DNA of 64,000 nt from CAZBXE01 sp964496125 (GCA_964496125.1 CAZBXE010000002.1:1-64000), one strand, 5' to 3'; counted from the first letter of the stretch, positions 24,571 through 34,366 are shown. The notes: generated from the letters alone by a model not told the origin. Program-made: numbers and translations.

Positions 24571-25824
24571 ATGTTCTACTCACTGTTTTACCTTGTTCTT
24601 GTCCTCCTCTGCATTAGCCTCGGGGCTGAGCTAAGAACCCCAGATTATTTTCTTACTGAAGGCATTGCCTTTCTTGCAGGTCTTGCCCTCTATGGAACAA
24701 CTCTTGTTTTCCTTAGATTCTTTGCCAAATTACCCCCCCGATCCTACACACTCCATGGTGTCAACCTTGTTTTGCTTCTTTTTTTTATCTGTTACCACCT
24801 TATCCTAGGTTCCGATGCCTGGATGCTTTCCACCTTCGGACTCACTGCCCCTATTGTCCTTTTTTCCCTTGCTCTCTATTTTTTTGCGCTCAACTTCTAT
24901 CACTCAAGGGCCAAGAATGCCTCTTATGCAAGAGCCCAGCTGCTGTTTCTCCTCCCCTTCACCCTTCCTTTTCTTCTTTTACGTGGGGCTGTAGACCTCT
25001 TCTCCTTACTCCCTCTTTCCCAAAAGGATAGCGAAATGGCAACAGCTTTTTTCTATCCCCTCTTTGCTTCTCTACTACTTTTTTTCCTTCCCTATGCATT
25101 CCAAAAAATCTGGAACTGCAAACCTCTTGCCGAAGGGCTGCTCAAGGAGAGACTGAAGAGGCTTTGTGAGAAAGCAGACTTTAAAGTTGCCTCGATGTGC
25201 ACCTGGAGTATCATGGAAAATGCCCACACTGCAGCTATCTTAGGGGTGACCCCCAGATTTCGTTATGTTCTTTTTACCAAGAGACTACAGCAAGATTTTA
25301 CAGACGATGAGATCGAAGCAATTTTGGCGCACGAAATTGGACACAGTAAATACCACCATCTCCTTCTCTATCCTTTCATCATTTTCGGCATGCTAATTGC
25401 TGGAGCCCTTCTCTTTCAAATTGTCAGTCCTACTCTAGAGCTTTTCTTTATAGAGCATAGACTCCCCTTCTATTTGCCTACTTTTTTTGTCCTTTATTCT
25501 CTCTTCTTAGCTTTCTACTTCCGCTTCATTTTCGGCTTTTTCTCCAGACAATTTGAAAGGCAAGCAGACCTTTATGTCATAGAACTTGGACTAAGTCCAC
25601 ACCATCTCATCAAAGCCTTAGACCACATCGGAGTGGTAAGTGGCGGCATCCACAAAGACCCGAACTGGCACCACTATAGCATCGAAAAAAGAATTGAGCA
25701 GCTTGAAAGGGCTATCGAAGATAAGTCCCTTGTAGGAAGACACAAGCGATGGGTTCAGTTCACCCTGGCCTGTTATTTTCTTATCGTAGGGATCGCTTGT
25801 CTGCTTCTTTTGCTGTTTTCTTGA
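24571..25824 (+). CDS. M48-family membrane zinc protease (Ste24/HtpX-like)
   Basis: 417 residues. About four membrane segments occupy residues 1-180 and two more follow residue 265. The zinc site AHEIGHSKYHH is at 253-263 (HEIGH 254-258) and the third ligand lies in RQFERQADLYVIEL. Eukaryotic members process prenylated proteins; bacterial ones take part in membrane-protein quality control, which is the safer guess. It is divergent from the aldolase gene and 60 bp before a same-strand peptidase. Confidence 0.85.
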   Translation: MFYSLFYLVLVLLCISLGAELRTPDYFLTEGIAFLAGLALYGTTLVFLRFFAKLPPRSYTLHGVNLVLLLFFICYHLILGSDAWMLSTFGLTAPIVLFSLALYFFALNFYHSRAKNASYARAQLLFLLPFTLPFLLLRGAVDLFSLLPLSQKDSEMATAFFYPLFASLLLFFLPYAFQKIWNCKPLAEGLLKERLKRLCEKADFKVASMCTWSIMENAHTAAILGVTPRFRYVLFTKRLQQDFTDDEIEAILAHEIGHSKYHHLLLYPFIIFGMLIAGALLFQIVSPTLELFFIEHRLPFYLPTFFVLYSLFLAFYFRFIFGFFSRQFERQADLYVIELGLSPHHLIKALDHIGVVSGGIHKDPNWHHYSIEKRIEQLERAIEDKSLVGRHKRWVQFTLACYFLIVGIACLLLLLFS

Positions 25825-25884
25825 TTTATTTCAGAGGTAGACGGAAAAGGGGCAGATGAGCATAATTGCCTCTAGGAGATCTGT

Positions 25885-27255
25885 ATGAGCGACGGTTTTA
25901 GAGATTATTTTGTAAAAAATAAAGAGAAAATTCTAGACGACTACCTGACTCTACTCAAATTCCCGAGCATCAGCGCAAAGCCTGAGCACAAAGATGATTG
26001 TAAAAAGTGCGTTTTGTGGCTGCAAAACTTTCTTCAAGGGATTGGCTTTGAAACAGAGCTTTGGGAAACAAAAGGTAATCCCATCCTCTTTGCCACAAAC
26101 CTCAAGGCAAGCAAAAAGAAACCAACCCTCCTTATTTACAACCACTACGATGTGCAACCCATTGATCCTCTTAAAGAGTGGGTTTCCCCCCCTTTTACAC
26201 CTGTCACACGAAATGGTGAAATTTATGCAAGGGGGGCAGCTGACAACAAAGGCCAGCTTTTCTACGTCCTACAATCCTTAAAAGCCTTCCACGAGCTTGG
26301 TGAAGAGCTTCCGATCAATCTTAAGCTTTGCATCGAAGGGGAAGAAGAGGTGGGAAGCCCCTCGCTTTCGAAAATACTCGAAGAGAAAAAAAAGGAACTC
26401 AAAGCAGACTATTTAGCCATTGTAGACGTCGGCATCCCTGATCCAGAGACACCAGCTGTCACGCTTGGTGTGCGCGGCCTTGTCACTTTCGATCTCGAGC
26501 TAACGGGGACAAACACCGACCTACACTCTGGATCCCATGGTGGGATTGTCTATAACCCCATTCACGCTCTCTTAGAGATGCTCGCATCGCTGCGCGATAA
26601 AAATGGATGTGTAACAATCCCCGGGTTTTATGATGATGTTGCCCCCATTGACGAGGTCTCAAAGAAATACATCAACTTCGCATTTGATGAAACGAAATAC
26701 AAACAGCAATTCGAAGCAGAAGCGACAGGGGGAGAAAAAGAATTCTCTCCTATTGAAAGAGCCTGGATTCGTCCTACCCTGGAGATTAATGGAATTACAG
26801 GGGGCTACTCTGGAGAGGGGTTTAAAACGGTCATTCCTGCGAAAGCATCAGCTAAGATTTCCTGCCGTCTTGTTCCCAATCAAAGCCCAGAAGGGATTGC
26901 AAAACTCGTCAGTCATCACCTGTCGAAAATCGTACCCCCAGGGATTGTAGCCAAAGTAAAAATTCACCCTGGTGGTGGAAAGGCGGCACGAGTATCTCCC
27001 ACATCAAAACTGACAAAAGCCTTTGCTAAAGCGTATGCTGACGTATTTGGAAAGGAGTGCCAGTACATTTTCGAAGGGGGCTCTATCCCGATTGTTACAG
27101 AACTTGCTGAAAAATCTGAAAGCGAAGCAATTCTTGTAGGACTTGGCCTTATTGATGATCAGATTCACGCGCCCAATGAACATTTTGGCACCCAGCGCCT
27201 AGAAAGAGGCTTTCATATCATGGTAAATACGTTTTTCAACCTATCCACAATATAA
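25885..27255 (+). CDS. M20-family dipeptidase/metallopeptidase
   Basis: 456 residues, a cytoplasmic di-zinc peptidase of the CNDP/ArgE-DapE superfamily. The metal ligands are readable: H87 and D89 in YNHYDVQP, D120 in ARGAADNKGQ, E152-E154 in CIEGEEEVGSPS, plus the lid-domain histidine in TDLHSGSHGG and H near VGLGLIDDQIHAPNE. TAGGAGATCT supplies the ribosome-binding site. It probably degrades short peptides for amino acids. It lies 18 bp upstream of htrA, so the two may be co-transcribed. Confidence 0.88.
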   Translation: MSDGFRDYFVKNKEKILDDYLTLLKFPSISAKPEHKDDCKKCVLWLQNFLQGIGFETELWETKGNPILFATNLKASKKKPTLLIYNHYDVQPIDPLKEWVSPPFTPVTRNGEIYARGAADNKGQLFYVLQSLKAFHELGEELPINLKLCIEGEEEVGSPSLSKILEEKKKELKADYLAIVDVGIPDPETPAVTLGVRGLVTFDLELTGTNTDLHSGSHGGIVYNPIHALLEMLASLRDKNGCVTIPGFYDDVAPIDEVSKKYINFAFDETKYKQQFEAEATGGEKEFSPIERAWIRPTLEINGITGGYSGEGFKTVIPAKASAKISCRLVPNQSPEGIAKLVSHHLSKIVPPGIVAKVKIHPGGGKAARVSPTSKLTKAFAKAYADVFGKECQYIFEGGSIPIVTELAEKSESEAILVGLGLIDDQIHAPNEHFGTQRLERGFHIMVNTFFNLSTI

Positions 27256-27273
27256 ATTGAGGAGTTTCGCTCT

Positions 27274-28713
27274 ATGAATAAGATCTTTCGTACCCGTAGT
27301 ACCCTATCGCTTCTGACAGCTCTTTGGCTTCTTTGTGGCACGTTCACAAGTAGCTGTGCTGCCGCAAATGGACTTCCAGACATTACATCTGTTGCAAAAA
27401 AAGCGATGCCTGCTGTCGTCTTCATCCAGGTAAAAGGAAAAAAACCCGAGATGTACATGGGAAGGCAAAACCCTGGGCAGGGTGACTATGTGGACCCATT
27501 CGACTATTTCAGTGAAGATTTTTTTCAAAGATTTTTTGGAGCCCCCAGGGGCGCTCCCAGACAACCAAATGGGGGTGAAAGCCCCATTATAGGACAGGGA
27601 TCAGGGTTTATCATCGATACAAATGGCCACATCCTGACAAACAACCACGTAGTGCGCGACTCTGACAGCATCAGTGTTACCTTAAATGACGGAAGAGAAT
27701 TCCCAGCCAAAATCCTAGGCCAAGATCCAAACACTGACCTTGCCTTACTTAAGATCGAAGGCAAGGACCTCCCCTACCTACAGCTTGATGGGGTAGATGA
27801 CCTAGAAGTAGGAGACTGGGTGATCGCCATAGGGAACCCGCTTGGCTTGCAAGCTTCTGTCACTGTGGGAGTCGTCAGCGCAAAAGGAAGAAATAACCTT
27901 TCTATTGGAGATACACTAGAAGATTACATCCAAACAGATGCAGCCATTAACCGAGGCAACTCGGGAGGCCCTCTCCTTAGCCTCAAGGGGAAAGTCGTAG
28001 GGATCAACACCGCGATTGCCACAAACACAGGCGGATACATGGGCATTGGATTTGCTATCCCAAGCACAATGGCAGAAAATGTCGTCAACCAGCTCCTTGC
28101 AAACGGAAAAGTGACAAGAGGATTCATGGGTGTGATCCTCCAAAAAATTGACCAAGAACTCGCCTTCTCCTTCGGCCTTACACGTCCCTTAGGAGCTCTT
28201 GTCGCAGAGGTTACGAAAAATTCCCCCGCAGAAAAAGCTGAGTTAAAACAAGGTGACATCATCATCAGCTACAATGGACAGCAAGTTGAAAACATTGGAC
28301 AGCTACGGAATGCTATTTCGTTCATGAAGCCAGGAAGCAAAGTAAACTTACAAATTAAACGTGGTAAGGACACTATTTCTAAATCCGTAGAAATCGCCCC
28401 CTTCCCCCAGAAAACTGAGCAGGCTATTGCGGCAACCAGCATCATAGGAATAAGTGTAGGTACTGCTCTTGATGACAATAAACCTGGTCAACCCCTTGAA
28501 AAAGGTGTACAGGTCATCAAGGTTGAACCCGGGAGTCCAGCTGAAATGGCAGGCATCCGAAAAGGGGCAACTATCGTTTCCGTGAACCAAATCCCCGTCC
28601 AGACACCAGAGGAATTTTATTCCCTTATCCATGAATCAGAAGGTTCTGGGCGAGTTCTCTTGCTTGTAAAACAAGGAAATGTCATGAGGTATATATCACT
28701 TAGGATGGGGTAG
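27274..28713 (+). CDS. htrA: Periplasmic serine protease/chaperone HtrA (DegP)
   Basis: 479 residues with a signal peptide (STLSLLTALWLLCGTFTSSCAA). The trypsin-like domain has the full triad: H125 (LTNNHVVRD), D155 (DPNTDLALLK), S230 (INRGNSGGPLL). The Q-linker/LA loop with YFSEDFFQRFF is present. Two PDZ domains follow (about 265-360 and 385-475: RGFMGV, SPAEKAELKQGDIIIS; PGSPAEMAGIRKGATIVS). HtrA refolds or degrades misfolded envelope proteins, and in chlamydiae a secreted form can reach the host cytosol. GAGGAG precedes the ATG. The following gene starts 3 bp after its stop. Confidence 0.95.
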   Translation: MNKIFRTRSTLSLLTALWLLCGTFTSSCAAANGLPDITSVAKKAMPAVVFIQVKGKKPEMYMGRQNPGQGDYVDPFDYFSEDFFQRFFGAPRGAPRQPNGGESPIIGQGSGFIIDTNGHILTNNHVVRDSDSISVTLNDGREFPAKILGQDPNTDLALLKIEGKDLPYLQLDGVDDLEVGDWVIAIGNPLGLQASVTVGVVSAKGRNNLSIGDTLEDYIQTDAAINRGNSGGPLLSLKGKVVGINTAIATNTGGYMGIGFAIPSTMAENVVNQLLANGKVTRGFMGVILQKIDQELAFSFGLTRPLGALVAEVTKNSPAEKAELKQGDIIISYNGQQVENIGQLRNAISFMKPGSKVNLQIKRGKDTISKSVEIAPFPQKTEQAIAATSIIGISVGTALDDNKPGQPLEKGVQVIKVEPGSPAEMAGIRKGATIVSVNQIPVQTPEEFYSLIHESEGSGRVLLLVKQGNVMRYISLRMG

Positions 28714-28716
28714 ATA

Positions 28717-30054
28717 GTGAGTATTCTTATACTCTCGACCAATAGCAAGAGCCAAGATACGTATTGGAAGCGTCATCTGCACTCTGGGTCCGAGGTGCAC
28801 ATTATCCACGAAGAATGGAAAGGGGGTGCCGGCAATTGGCTAGGCACCCTTTATGCTTTTGCGGAGGTGCAAAAAAAGCGAGATCTTTTGCGAGCCCTCC
28901 GAGAGGGCACTTCTGTCATCATCTACCACACTGCTGGCAAAGGGACAAGAATGTATCCCTTAACAGCGAGCGAAGGAGGAAATAAGTCAGCCGTCAGACT
29001 TACTGACAAGTGCACTCTGCTTGAAGCAGTCATCCGCCAAACCATGGCCCTAGAAAGTTCCCAAAAAGGGAGGTTGTCTGTTTTCTTAGGAGACCAAATC
29101 TTCTTACCCTCAAAGCCTATCGCTACACCTTCTCATCACGCTGAAATTTTCACTAAAAAAATCGACTTCCCTACAAAAGAGACCTGGCAAAAAGGCCACT
29201 TTGAGCAATATGGTCTGTTTGCCATAGACTCTGTAGGAAGGGCTCGGGAGATCAATAAGACAACGTACGAAAAGTTTGATGCTTACAGCAACAATAAAAC
29301 GTTCGACTCTAGCCGGGGACTTGGTATAAGCCTTGGCTCCTTTACTCTCTCCTACGAAGCACTGTGTCTTGCCTTAGAAGTTTTTTCAAAAGAGCTAGCA
29401 GAAAAAAAAGGGCAAATGGATGTTGAGCCTTCCGTCTGGTTAGCTGCCTCGTTTGAAGAGACTCCTTACGTGGAGATGATGCAACAAAGCGGCCTTTTCC
29501 GAGGTGAGGAAAAAAAACACTATGCAAGGATGAAGCGCTATTTTGACATGTTGCCGGGGAAAAAAGAGAACTTTCTCGGCATGCTAGATATAGGACAAGA
29601 TGCCTACTGGTGGGACTATGGAAATATTGAGTCGTACTACCAAAACCTCCTTAAACTTCTTAGTGATAGCGAAGAGGGAAAAGCCATGCGCGAATTCTTC
29701 CACCTCAAAAAGCAAGACGGCTCTGTCATCAGTAACTCAGAAATCGGCTCGGGGAGAGTAAGAAATTCTATTCTTTTTGGGGTAAAGGCAAAATCTCTAG
29801 ATGTGGAAAATGCGGTCGTGATTAATGCAGAACTACCCTCCCTTGAAGGGAAAAACTTTCTTCTCTACAATGTCAAAGAAAAAAAGCCGCTCGTGATGAA
29901 AGAAAAGTCCGTGAGGGCCGATGCCCTGATCCAAGAGACACATATGCCGATCAAGACAAACCTTGGACGCGATAGCAAAAACGATTGGGAGGTGAAGCTC
30001 CCAGGCAACACTTTTACATATAAGGAAATTTTTAAACTTCTCTCTTCCCCTTAA
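28717..30054 (+). CDS. Sugar-nucleotidyltransferase-like protein
   Basis: 445 residues from a GTG start 3 bp after htrA, with GGATGGGG upstream. The nucleotidyltransferase signature is clear, YHTAGKGTRMYPLT at about 70-83, with GGNKSAVRL following and FLGDQIFL as the metal-binding D. DIGQDAYWWDYGNIESYYQNLL fits the sugar-binding end of the catalytic domain. The C-terminal third (ISNSEIGSGRVRNSILF) resembles a left-handed beta-helix as in GlmU/ADP-glucose pyrophosphorylase. The 70-residue N-terminal extension before the nucleotide loop is unusual. The sugar is not identifiable. It is translationally close to htrA. Confidence 0.75.
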   Translation: MSILILSTNSKSQDTYWKRHLHSGSEVHIIHEEWKGGAGNWLGTLYAFAEVQKKRDLLRALREGTSVIIYHTAGKGTRMYPLTASEGGNKSAVRLTDKCTLLEAVIRQTMALESSQKGRLSVFLGDQIFLPSKPIATPSHHAEIFTKKIDFPTKETWQKGHFEQYGLFAIDSVGRAREINKTTYEKFDAYSNNKTFDSSRGLGISLGSFTLSYEALCLALEVFSKELAEKKGQMDVEPSVWLAASFEETPYVEMMQQSGLFRGEEKKHYARMKRYFDMLPGKKENFLGMLDIGQDAYWWDYGNIESYYQNLLKLLSDSEEGKAMREFFHLKKQDGSVISNSEIGSGRVRNSILFGVKAKSLDVENAVVINAELPSLEGKNFLLYNVKEKKPLVMKEKSVRADALIQETHMPIKTNLGRDSKNDWEVKLPGNTFTYKEIFKLLSSP

Positions 30055-30064
30055 ACTCTTAAAC

Positions 30065-32158
30065 CTATTGCTCATCCAGATCTTGTTTTTTTGTTAACAG
30101 AAAACAGTTGGAGCCAGTAAAAATCTTATACTTGCTGAACTTGCCTTCTTTCTGCAGCTGTTCCAACATGCTATGGATCCCAGCATAAGTGCTTAGGCCT
30201 TCGGGAATGTTTATTATAGCTTCATTCTTTGGGCCATTTACAAATTGGAAAACATCCTTTTGAAATTCTGCAAGTAGGCCCTTGTCCCTTTCCGCTCTCA
30301 GCTCTTTTAATACTTCAGGATCAAAAGGTTTTGTCCTTGTAAAGCACACATAACACTGTGTACTTCCAGGTCGGCCAGGTATTGGTTTGTCAAATTCAAC
30401 AGTCACCGAAAAATCGTTTGGCATCGGATTTTTTGCGATGAAGGTGTCTATTATCTCGCCAGTCCCTGTGGCGGCATTTTTTAGAAGAAAAGCGCATTCC
30501 TTTGGGAAGTGCTGATTCATCCAAATCCGATAAGGACTATCTAGCCCTTTTGGGTCTTTCTTTTTGATCTCCTCTAACCGATTTTCGTGGAATTGCAAGA
30601 ACCCCTTTCCCAGCAATTCGTAATCTATCTTAGGACTCACACTTATTATCCAGTTAATATCTTCTTGTAGTGTACCCTTTCTTTCAACCCACCTCTCAAA
30701 CCTTAACTCAAAGCCAATTGCATTGTACTTTTTCTTCAATATCTCGTCTGCATTAAACATGTCCTTCAATTTCTCTCTTACTGCTTCATTTTCTAAGGCA
30801 GTAAATAAAGGCGTGTGCATGCGTTGCTGGTACGACTCCTGCGACCCACCAGAAGGATATTGCCCAGCTTTCAAAGCCTTAAAAATCATTTCGACACTCT
30901 CCTCTTCGGCTTTTGTTAAGTTTCGAGGGGCCTGGGTTGGCTTTGGCTGCTTTACAGGAATCTCCGGCTGAACACCAAGAGACCTCATCATATCCTGCTG
31001 ATTGGCGGTTTGCATGGACTCTGGACCTTTCTGCTCCACCACTTGTAGATTCAATCCCATACTACCATCATCGAGAGTGCAATTCGATATCTTAAGACCC
31101 GTTTTTTTCGTTTTCTTCCACAATTCTAAGAACACTGTTTGCGTCGTAGTCTCACTAAACAAAGAATGCAAATGGGTTCCTTCTGTAAGTGTGACAGATG
31201 GATTTTCTCCTAGACTCTTGAAAACCAATAGGATTGCGCTTTGAAACTTTTCCATCTGCTCCTGTTTATCGTGTATTGGTTCCCGATTGGTTATAGGAGA
31301 TGAAGATTTTGGCATGCTAGTCTCTGTAAATAACCTCGCCACATCGCTAAGAGCTTCAAAATACAGCTGCTCATTCTCGTTCGCCTTACTTTCTGTTGAA
31401 CTAGGCACCTCATCGGGAGAATCAGGGAATTTGCTTAAAGAAACAAGCGTGGAAGCCTGACCAGCAGGATTTATATGACCTCCTGATGAGGCGGGAGCTA
31501 CGGCTGGATCCGTTTTTGTGACGCGCCTTAAATTGGTGCGAACCTGGACTATTTTCTCTTCAGCTTTAGACTCGTCTTTATCTTGATGTTCTTTAGGGGG
31601 ACTCTTTTCAGGTCCACGTGATAATAATTCGTCTCCAATAGGTTTGTCGTTGTTAGATGGATCACTACGTGGCGGCTTCATCGTAGGTATCGTTGATGTT
31701 GGGTTTTCCGGAGAGCTAGACCCAGGACTTGGAAAATGGATAAGCAGATCTACTATCTTTTTTTGTTTTGCAGAAAGATCTTCCTTTTTCATCTTTCCAA
31801 ATTGCATTGTTACAGATACGCTTTTCCCCTTTTCATTTGTGCCAGAAACCTTAACGCCCACAATCCTATTTGTAAACCACGTCTTTTTTAGTTTTACCTG
31901 AGCGTTCTCAGAAAAGCTAGAATGTTCCAGCAAAGGAAGAAGCTCAGTCCTTATATCATTTAAAGCTTGTGCCATAGAGCCGTATCTGTCAATAACCTTA
32001 GAATCTAGGGTAACTTGATATAGGTGTCCGCTAATTTCTATGATCCCTTTGCGCCCCTTTCTCCCATTTACATCCACTTCTTTGCTTGTGTTAGACACCC
32101 CTAACCACGAAATCTGCGCGTTATCGCCCGAACCTGTGAGTAATGTTATGGAGTTCAT
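30065..32158 (-). CDS. Large multidomain protein of unknown function, candidate effector
   Basis: 697 residues, not recognised. Layout: an N-terminal folded domain (1-150, beta-rich, VKVSGTNEKGKSVSVTMQFG), a long low-complexity Pro/Ser/Lys linker (about 150-290), a second domain (290-410), another Gln/Pro linker, and a C-terminal domain (430-697, YRIWMNQHFPKECAFLL, FSVTVEFDKPIPGRPGS). No signal peptide or membrane segment. GGGAG precedes the ATG. The domain-linker architecture is common among secreted effectors of intracellular bacteria, but this is only inference. A terminator-like hairpin separates it from the M50 operon upstream. Confidence 0.7.
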   Translation of the reverse strand: MNSITLLTGSGDNAQISWLGVSNTSKEVDVNGRKGRKGIIEISGHLYQVTLDSKVIDRYGSMAQALNDIRTELLPLLEHSSFSENAQVKLKKTWFTNRIVGVKVSGTNEKGKSVSVTMQFGKMKKEDLSAKQKKIVDLLIHFPSPGSSSPENPTSTIPTMKPPRSDPSNNDKPIGDELLSRGPEKSPPKEHQDKDESKAEEKIVQVRTNLRRVTKTDPAVAPASSGGHINPAGQASTLVSLSKFPDSPDEVPSSTESKANENEQLYFEALSDVARLFTETSMPKSSSPITNREPIHDKQEQMEKFQSAILLVFKSLGENPSVTLTEGTHLHSLFSETTTQTVFLELWKKTKKTGLKISNCTLDDGSMGLNLQVVEQKGPESMQTANQQDMMRSLGVQPEIPVKQPKPTQAPRNLTKAEEESVEMIFKALKAGQYPSGGSQESYQQRMHTPLFTALENEAVREKLKDMFNADEILKKKYNAIGFELRFERWVERKGTLQEDINWIISVSPKIDYELLGKGFLQFHENRLEEIKKKDPKGLDSPYRIWMNQHFPKECAFLLKNAATGTGEIIDTFIAKNPMPNDFSVTVEFDKPIPGRPGSTQCYVCFTRTKPFDPEVLKELRAERDKGLLAEFQKDVFQFVNGPKNEAIINIPEGLSTYAGIHSMLEQLQKEGKFSKYKIFTGSNCFLLTKKQDLDEQ

Positions 32159-32216
32159 CTACTCTCCCTTGAATCGAATCGACGATATTCATCCTGCCCT
32201 ATTATAGAACAAATGC

Positions 32217-32247
32217 GAAAAATTAGTTTAAAAAACCACAAACTAAT
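32217..32247 (-). terminator. Terminator-like hairpin after the sucC-sucD-M50 operon
   Basis: attagttt (32222-32229) and aaactaat (32240-32247) pair; on the minus strand the stem is followed by a run of T. It lies between the M50 gene and the next minus-strand gene. Confidence 0.5.
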
Positions 32248-32330
32248 CATTAAGTTGCTAATTTTTAACATACTAAAAAAACAATAATAGTGTGTTACTT
32301 GGGGCTCGCTATCGCTTGACACATGGGCTA

Positions 32331-32349
32331 TACACAAATTAACTAAAGA
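32331..32349 (+). repeat. Single end of the TATACACAAAT repeat
   Basis: tatacacaaattaactaaa matches the terminal 19 bp of the repeat at 11221 and 38899 with minor change; no matching opposite arm was found nearby. It overlaps the last codons of the M50 gene. Confidence 0.5.
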
Positions 32350-33491
32350 CTAGAGTTTGAAAGGAATTTTTGGAAAGCAGGAGAGAGACGTACCGGATCA
32401 AACTCCTTTCTGGCAAGCGTCTTTGCTATATCGCCAAGACCTTCATTCACAGCACATTGCAGCCACCCAACGGCAGGCAGTTCTTGCCCCATTTGTGCAT
32501 GGGCCATCGCATTATTAACCGCTGTCTCCGCAGAAGGGGTAGCCTCATGAACCCTTTTCCCCACATCCGCTGCTTCTTGCCAGAAATGAAGAGCAAGGGC
32601 TGTTTTCTGCAGAAGCACAAGGCCTTGAATACTTAAATATTTCTGCACGGGATGCAAAAGCTCGTAACTTGCCTCCTCACGCCCTTCTTGATAGGCAATA
32701 CGAGCCAAATCCTCAGTGGCCTTTACAAAAATCACGCCCCGTTTCGTTTCCTCTCTAATTTTTGAAAGCTTATGCCGTGCAAGCTCTTTGCTCCCTTCCA
32801 TGAAATCTCTTCGCGCCTCCCCTAAGAGCTGCTGCATTCTGGGCTCCAAATCAGCTGGGGAGACAACTCCAAACTCTCTCCACATCTTAAAGCTTTCAAA
32901 AGCAAAAAGAGTAAAGAGCACGCCAGGCACAATTTGTTGAAGAAGTAGAAAACAAATCGCAAATCCCACAGAAAAAATAAAACTCGATAGATAAGAATAA
33001 CGCATTCCCTTGAAGCCGAACACCCCTTCCAAAATAATCCCTACAAGGCGTCCCCCATCTAAGGGGACTACAGGCAAGAGATTCACAAGTGTCCAGAAAA
33101 AGTTGACCGAAACACTGACTTGAAAAGCATACGTCAGCGCTAAAGGGAGAGAGGGAAACTTTAAGAGAACATAAGACGAAAGCACAAAAAGAACAAACCC
33201 CGCTGCCGGCCCATTGACAACAATCAAAAACTCCTTCGGCAAAGACAATCTCCCTCCCTCGCGGAGGGTAAGCCCACCATATCCCATCAATTCAACAGTC
33301 GCTCGCTGTCCAAAAAAAGTAGCCGTGAGCGCATGCCCCATCTCATGTACAAGAAGGGACACGATAATTACGATCAGCCAGAGAAACGCCTCCAAAGGAG
33401 ACCCTCCACTCCCAAGGAGCGACAGAAGTCCCGCCATCAGCCAGAAGATGGGGTGAATATGGATGGGGATTCTCGAAGGGATCCGGATCAT
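32343..33491 (-). CDS. M50 site-2-type membrane metalloprotease with C-terminal helical repeats
   Basis: 382 residues. The zinc motif HEMGH at 49-53 lies in the second membrane segment, and the third ligand is D145 in NLLPVVPLDGGRLVG. This is the SpoIVFB-like compact class of intramembrane proteases that cut membrane-embedded substrates. From about residue 215 the protein changes to helical, TPR-like sequence (GRREASYELLHPVQKYL-type, ALHFWQEAADVGKRV), probably for substrate or partner binding. It overlaps sucD by 4 bp (ATGA) and so is the last gene of the sucC-sucD operon, an unexpected partner for TCA genes. Confidence 0.85.
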   Translation of the reverse strand: MIRIPSRIPIHIHPIFWLMAGLLSLLGSGGSPLEAFLWLIVIIVSLLVHEMGHALTATFFGQRATVELMGYGGLTLREGGRLSLPKEFLIVVNGPAAGFVLFVLSSYVLLKFPSLPLALTYAFQVSVSVNFFWTLVNLLPVVPLDGGRLVGIILEGVFGFKGMRYSYLSSFIFSVGFAICFLLLQQIVPGVLFTLFAFESFKMWREFGVVSPADLEPRMQQLLGEARRDFMEGSKELARHKLSKIREETKRGVIFVKATEDLARIAYQEGREEASYELLHPVQKYLSIQGLVLLQKTALALHFWQEAADVGKRVHEATPSAETAVNNAMAHAQMGQELPAVGWLQCAVNEGLGDIAKTLARKEFDPVRLSPAFQKFLSNSSL

Positions 33492-34366
33492 TTCTTTCTC
33501 ACAAGCTGTTCTACTGTTTTTCCAATCAAGGCTGGGTTCTCAGCAATCACAACCCCTGCCTTTTTTAAAGCTTCTATTTTATGGGCAGCACTTCCCTCAC
33601 TTGCAGACATAATAGCGCCTGCATGGCCCATTCTCTTCCCTGGGGGAGCTGTACGGCCTGCGATAAAGGCAACAACTGGCTTTGTACAGTGCTTGCCAAT
33701 CCACAAAGCTGCCTCCTCTTCTGCCACACCGCCAATTTCTCCAATCAATAAAATCGCCTCCGTCTCAGGATCTTTTTCAAAAAGTTCAAGCACATCCACA
33801 AAACTCGTCCCATTCAGAGGATCGCCGCCAATTCCCACGCATGTCGATTGCCCGAGATCAAGCTTGGTTGTTTGCCATACCGCCTCATAGGTAAGCGTCC
33901 CGGAGCGAGAGACGATACCGATCCTTCCCTTCTTGTGGATGTATCCTGGCATAATCCCCATCTTGCATTCATCTGGCGTGATGATCCCAGGACAATTGGG
34001 CCCAATCAGACGGATCCTTTTATTCTGCTGCATTGTCGTTTTTACATCCAGCATATCCCGAACAGGAATGCCTTCCGTAATGCAAATAATCAGAGGAATC
34101 TCGGCATCAAAGGCTTCTAGAATCGCATCGGCAGCATACGCAGGGGGCACGAAAATCATTGTGGCATTGCAGCCTGTTTCTTCCACAGCCTCTAGAACAG
34201 TATCAAAAATCGGCAGATGAAAAATCTCTTCTCCCCCCTTGCCAGGTGTGACTCCACCTACCATGTGCGTACCATATTTTACGCACATCTCCGTGTGAAA
34301 GCGGCCAGCCTTTCCAGTAATTCCTTGCGTGATCACCTTCGTATTTTTATTGACCAGAATAGACAC
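33488..34366 (-). CDS. sucD: Succinyl-CoA synthetase alpha subunit
   Basis: 292 residues from GTG 34366; the start codon overlaps the sucC stop (TAGTG), and the length matches SucD (about 290), so the longer open frame upstream is an antisense-like artefact inside sucC. It carries the CoA-binding domain (VITQGITGKAGRFHTEMCVKYGT in pieces), PGKGG, the ligase motif SRSGTLTYE and the phosphohistidine loop RMGHAGAI. With SucC it converts succinyl-CoA to succinate with nucleotide triphosphate formation in the TCA cycle. Confidence 0.95.
   Translation of the reverse strand: MSILVNKNTKVITQGITGKAGRFHTEMCVKYGTHMVGGVTPGKGGEEIFHLPIFDTVLEAVEETGCNATMIFVPPAYAADAILEAFDAEIPLIICITEGIPVRDMLDVKTTMQQNKRIRLIGPNCPGIITPDECKMGIMPGYIHKKGRIGIVSRSGTLTYEAVWQTTKLDLGQSTCVGIGGDPLNGTSFVDVLELFEKDPETEAILLIGEIGGVAEEEAALWIGKHCTKPVVAFIAGRTAPPGKRMGHAGAIMSASEGSAAHKIEALKKAGVVIAENPALIGKTVEQLVRKK

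Noticed and set aside
33333..33890. 185-codon plus-strand frame antisense to sucD and the M50 gene
   Set aside because: Both minus-strand genes are clear family members; the plus frame has no start signal or homology.
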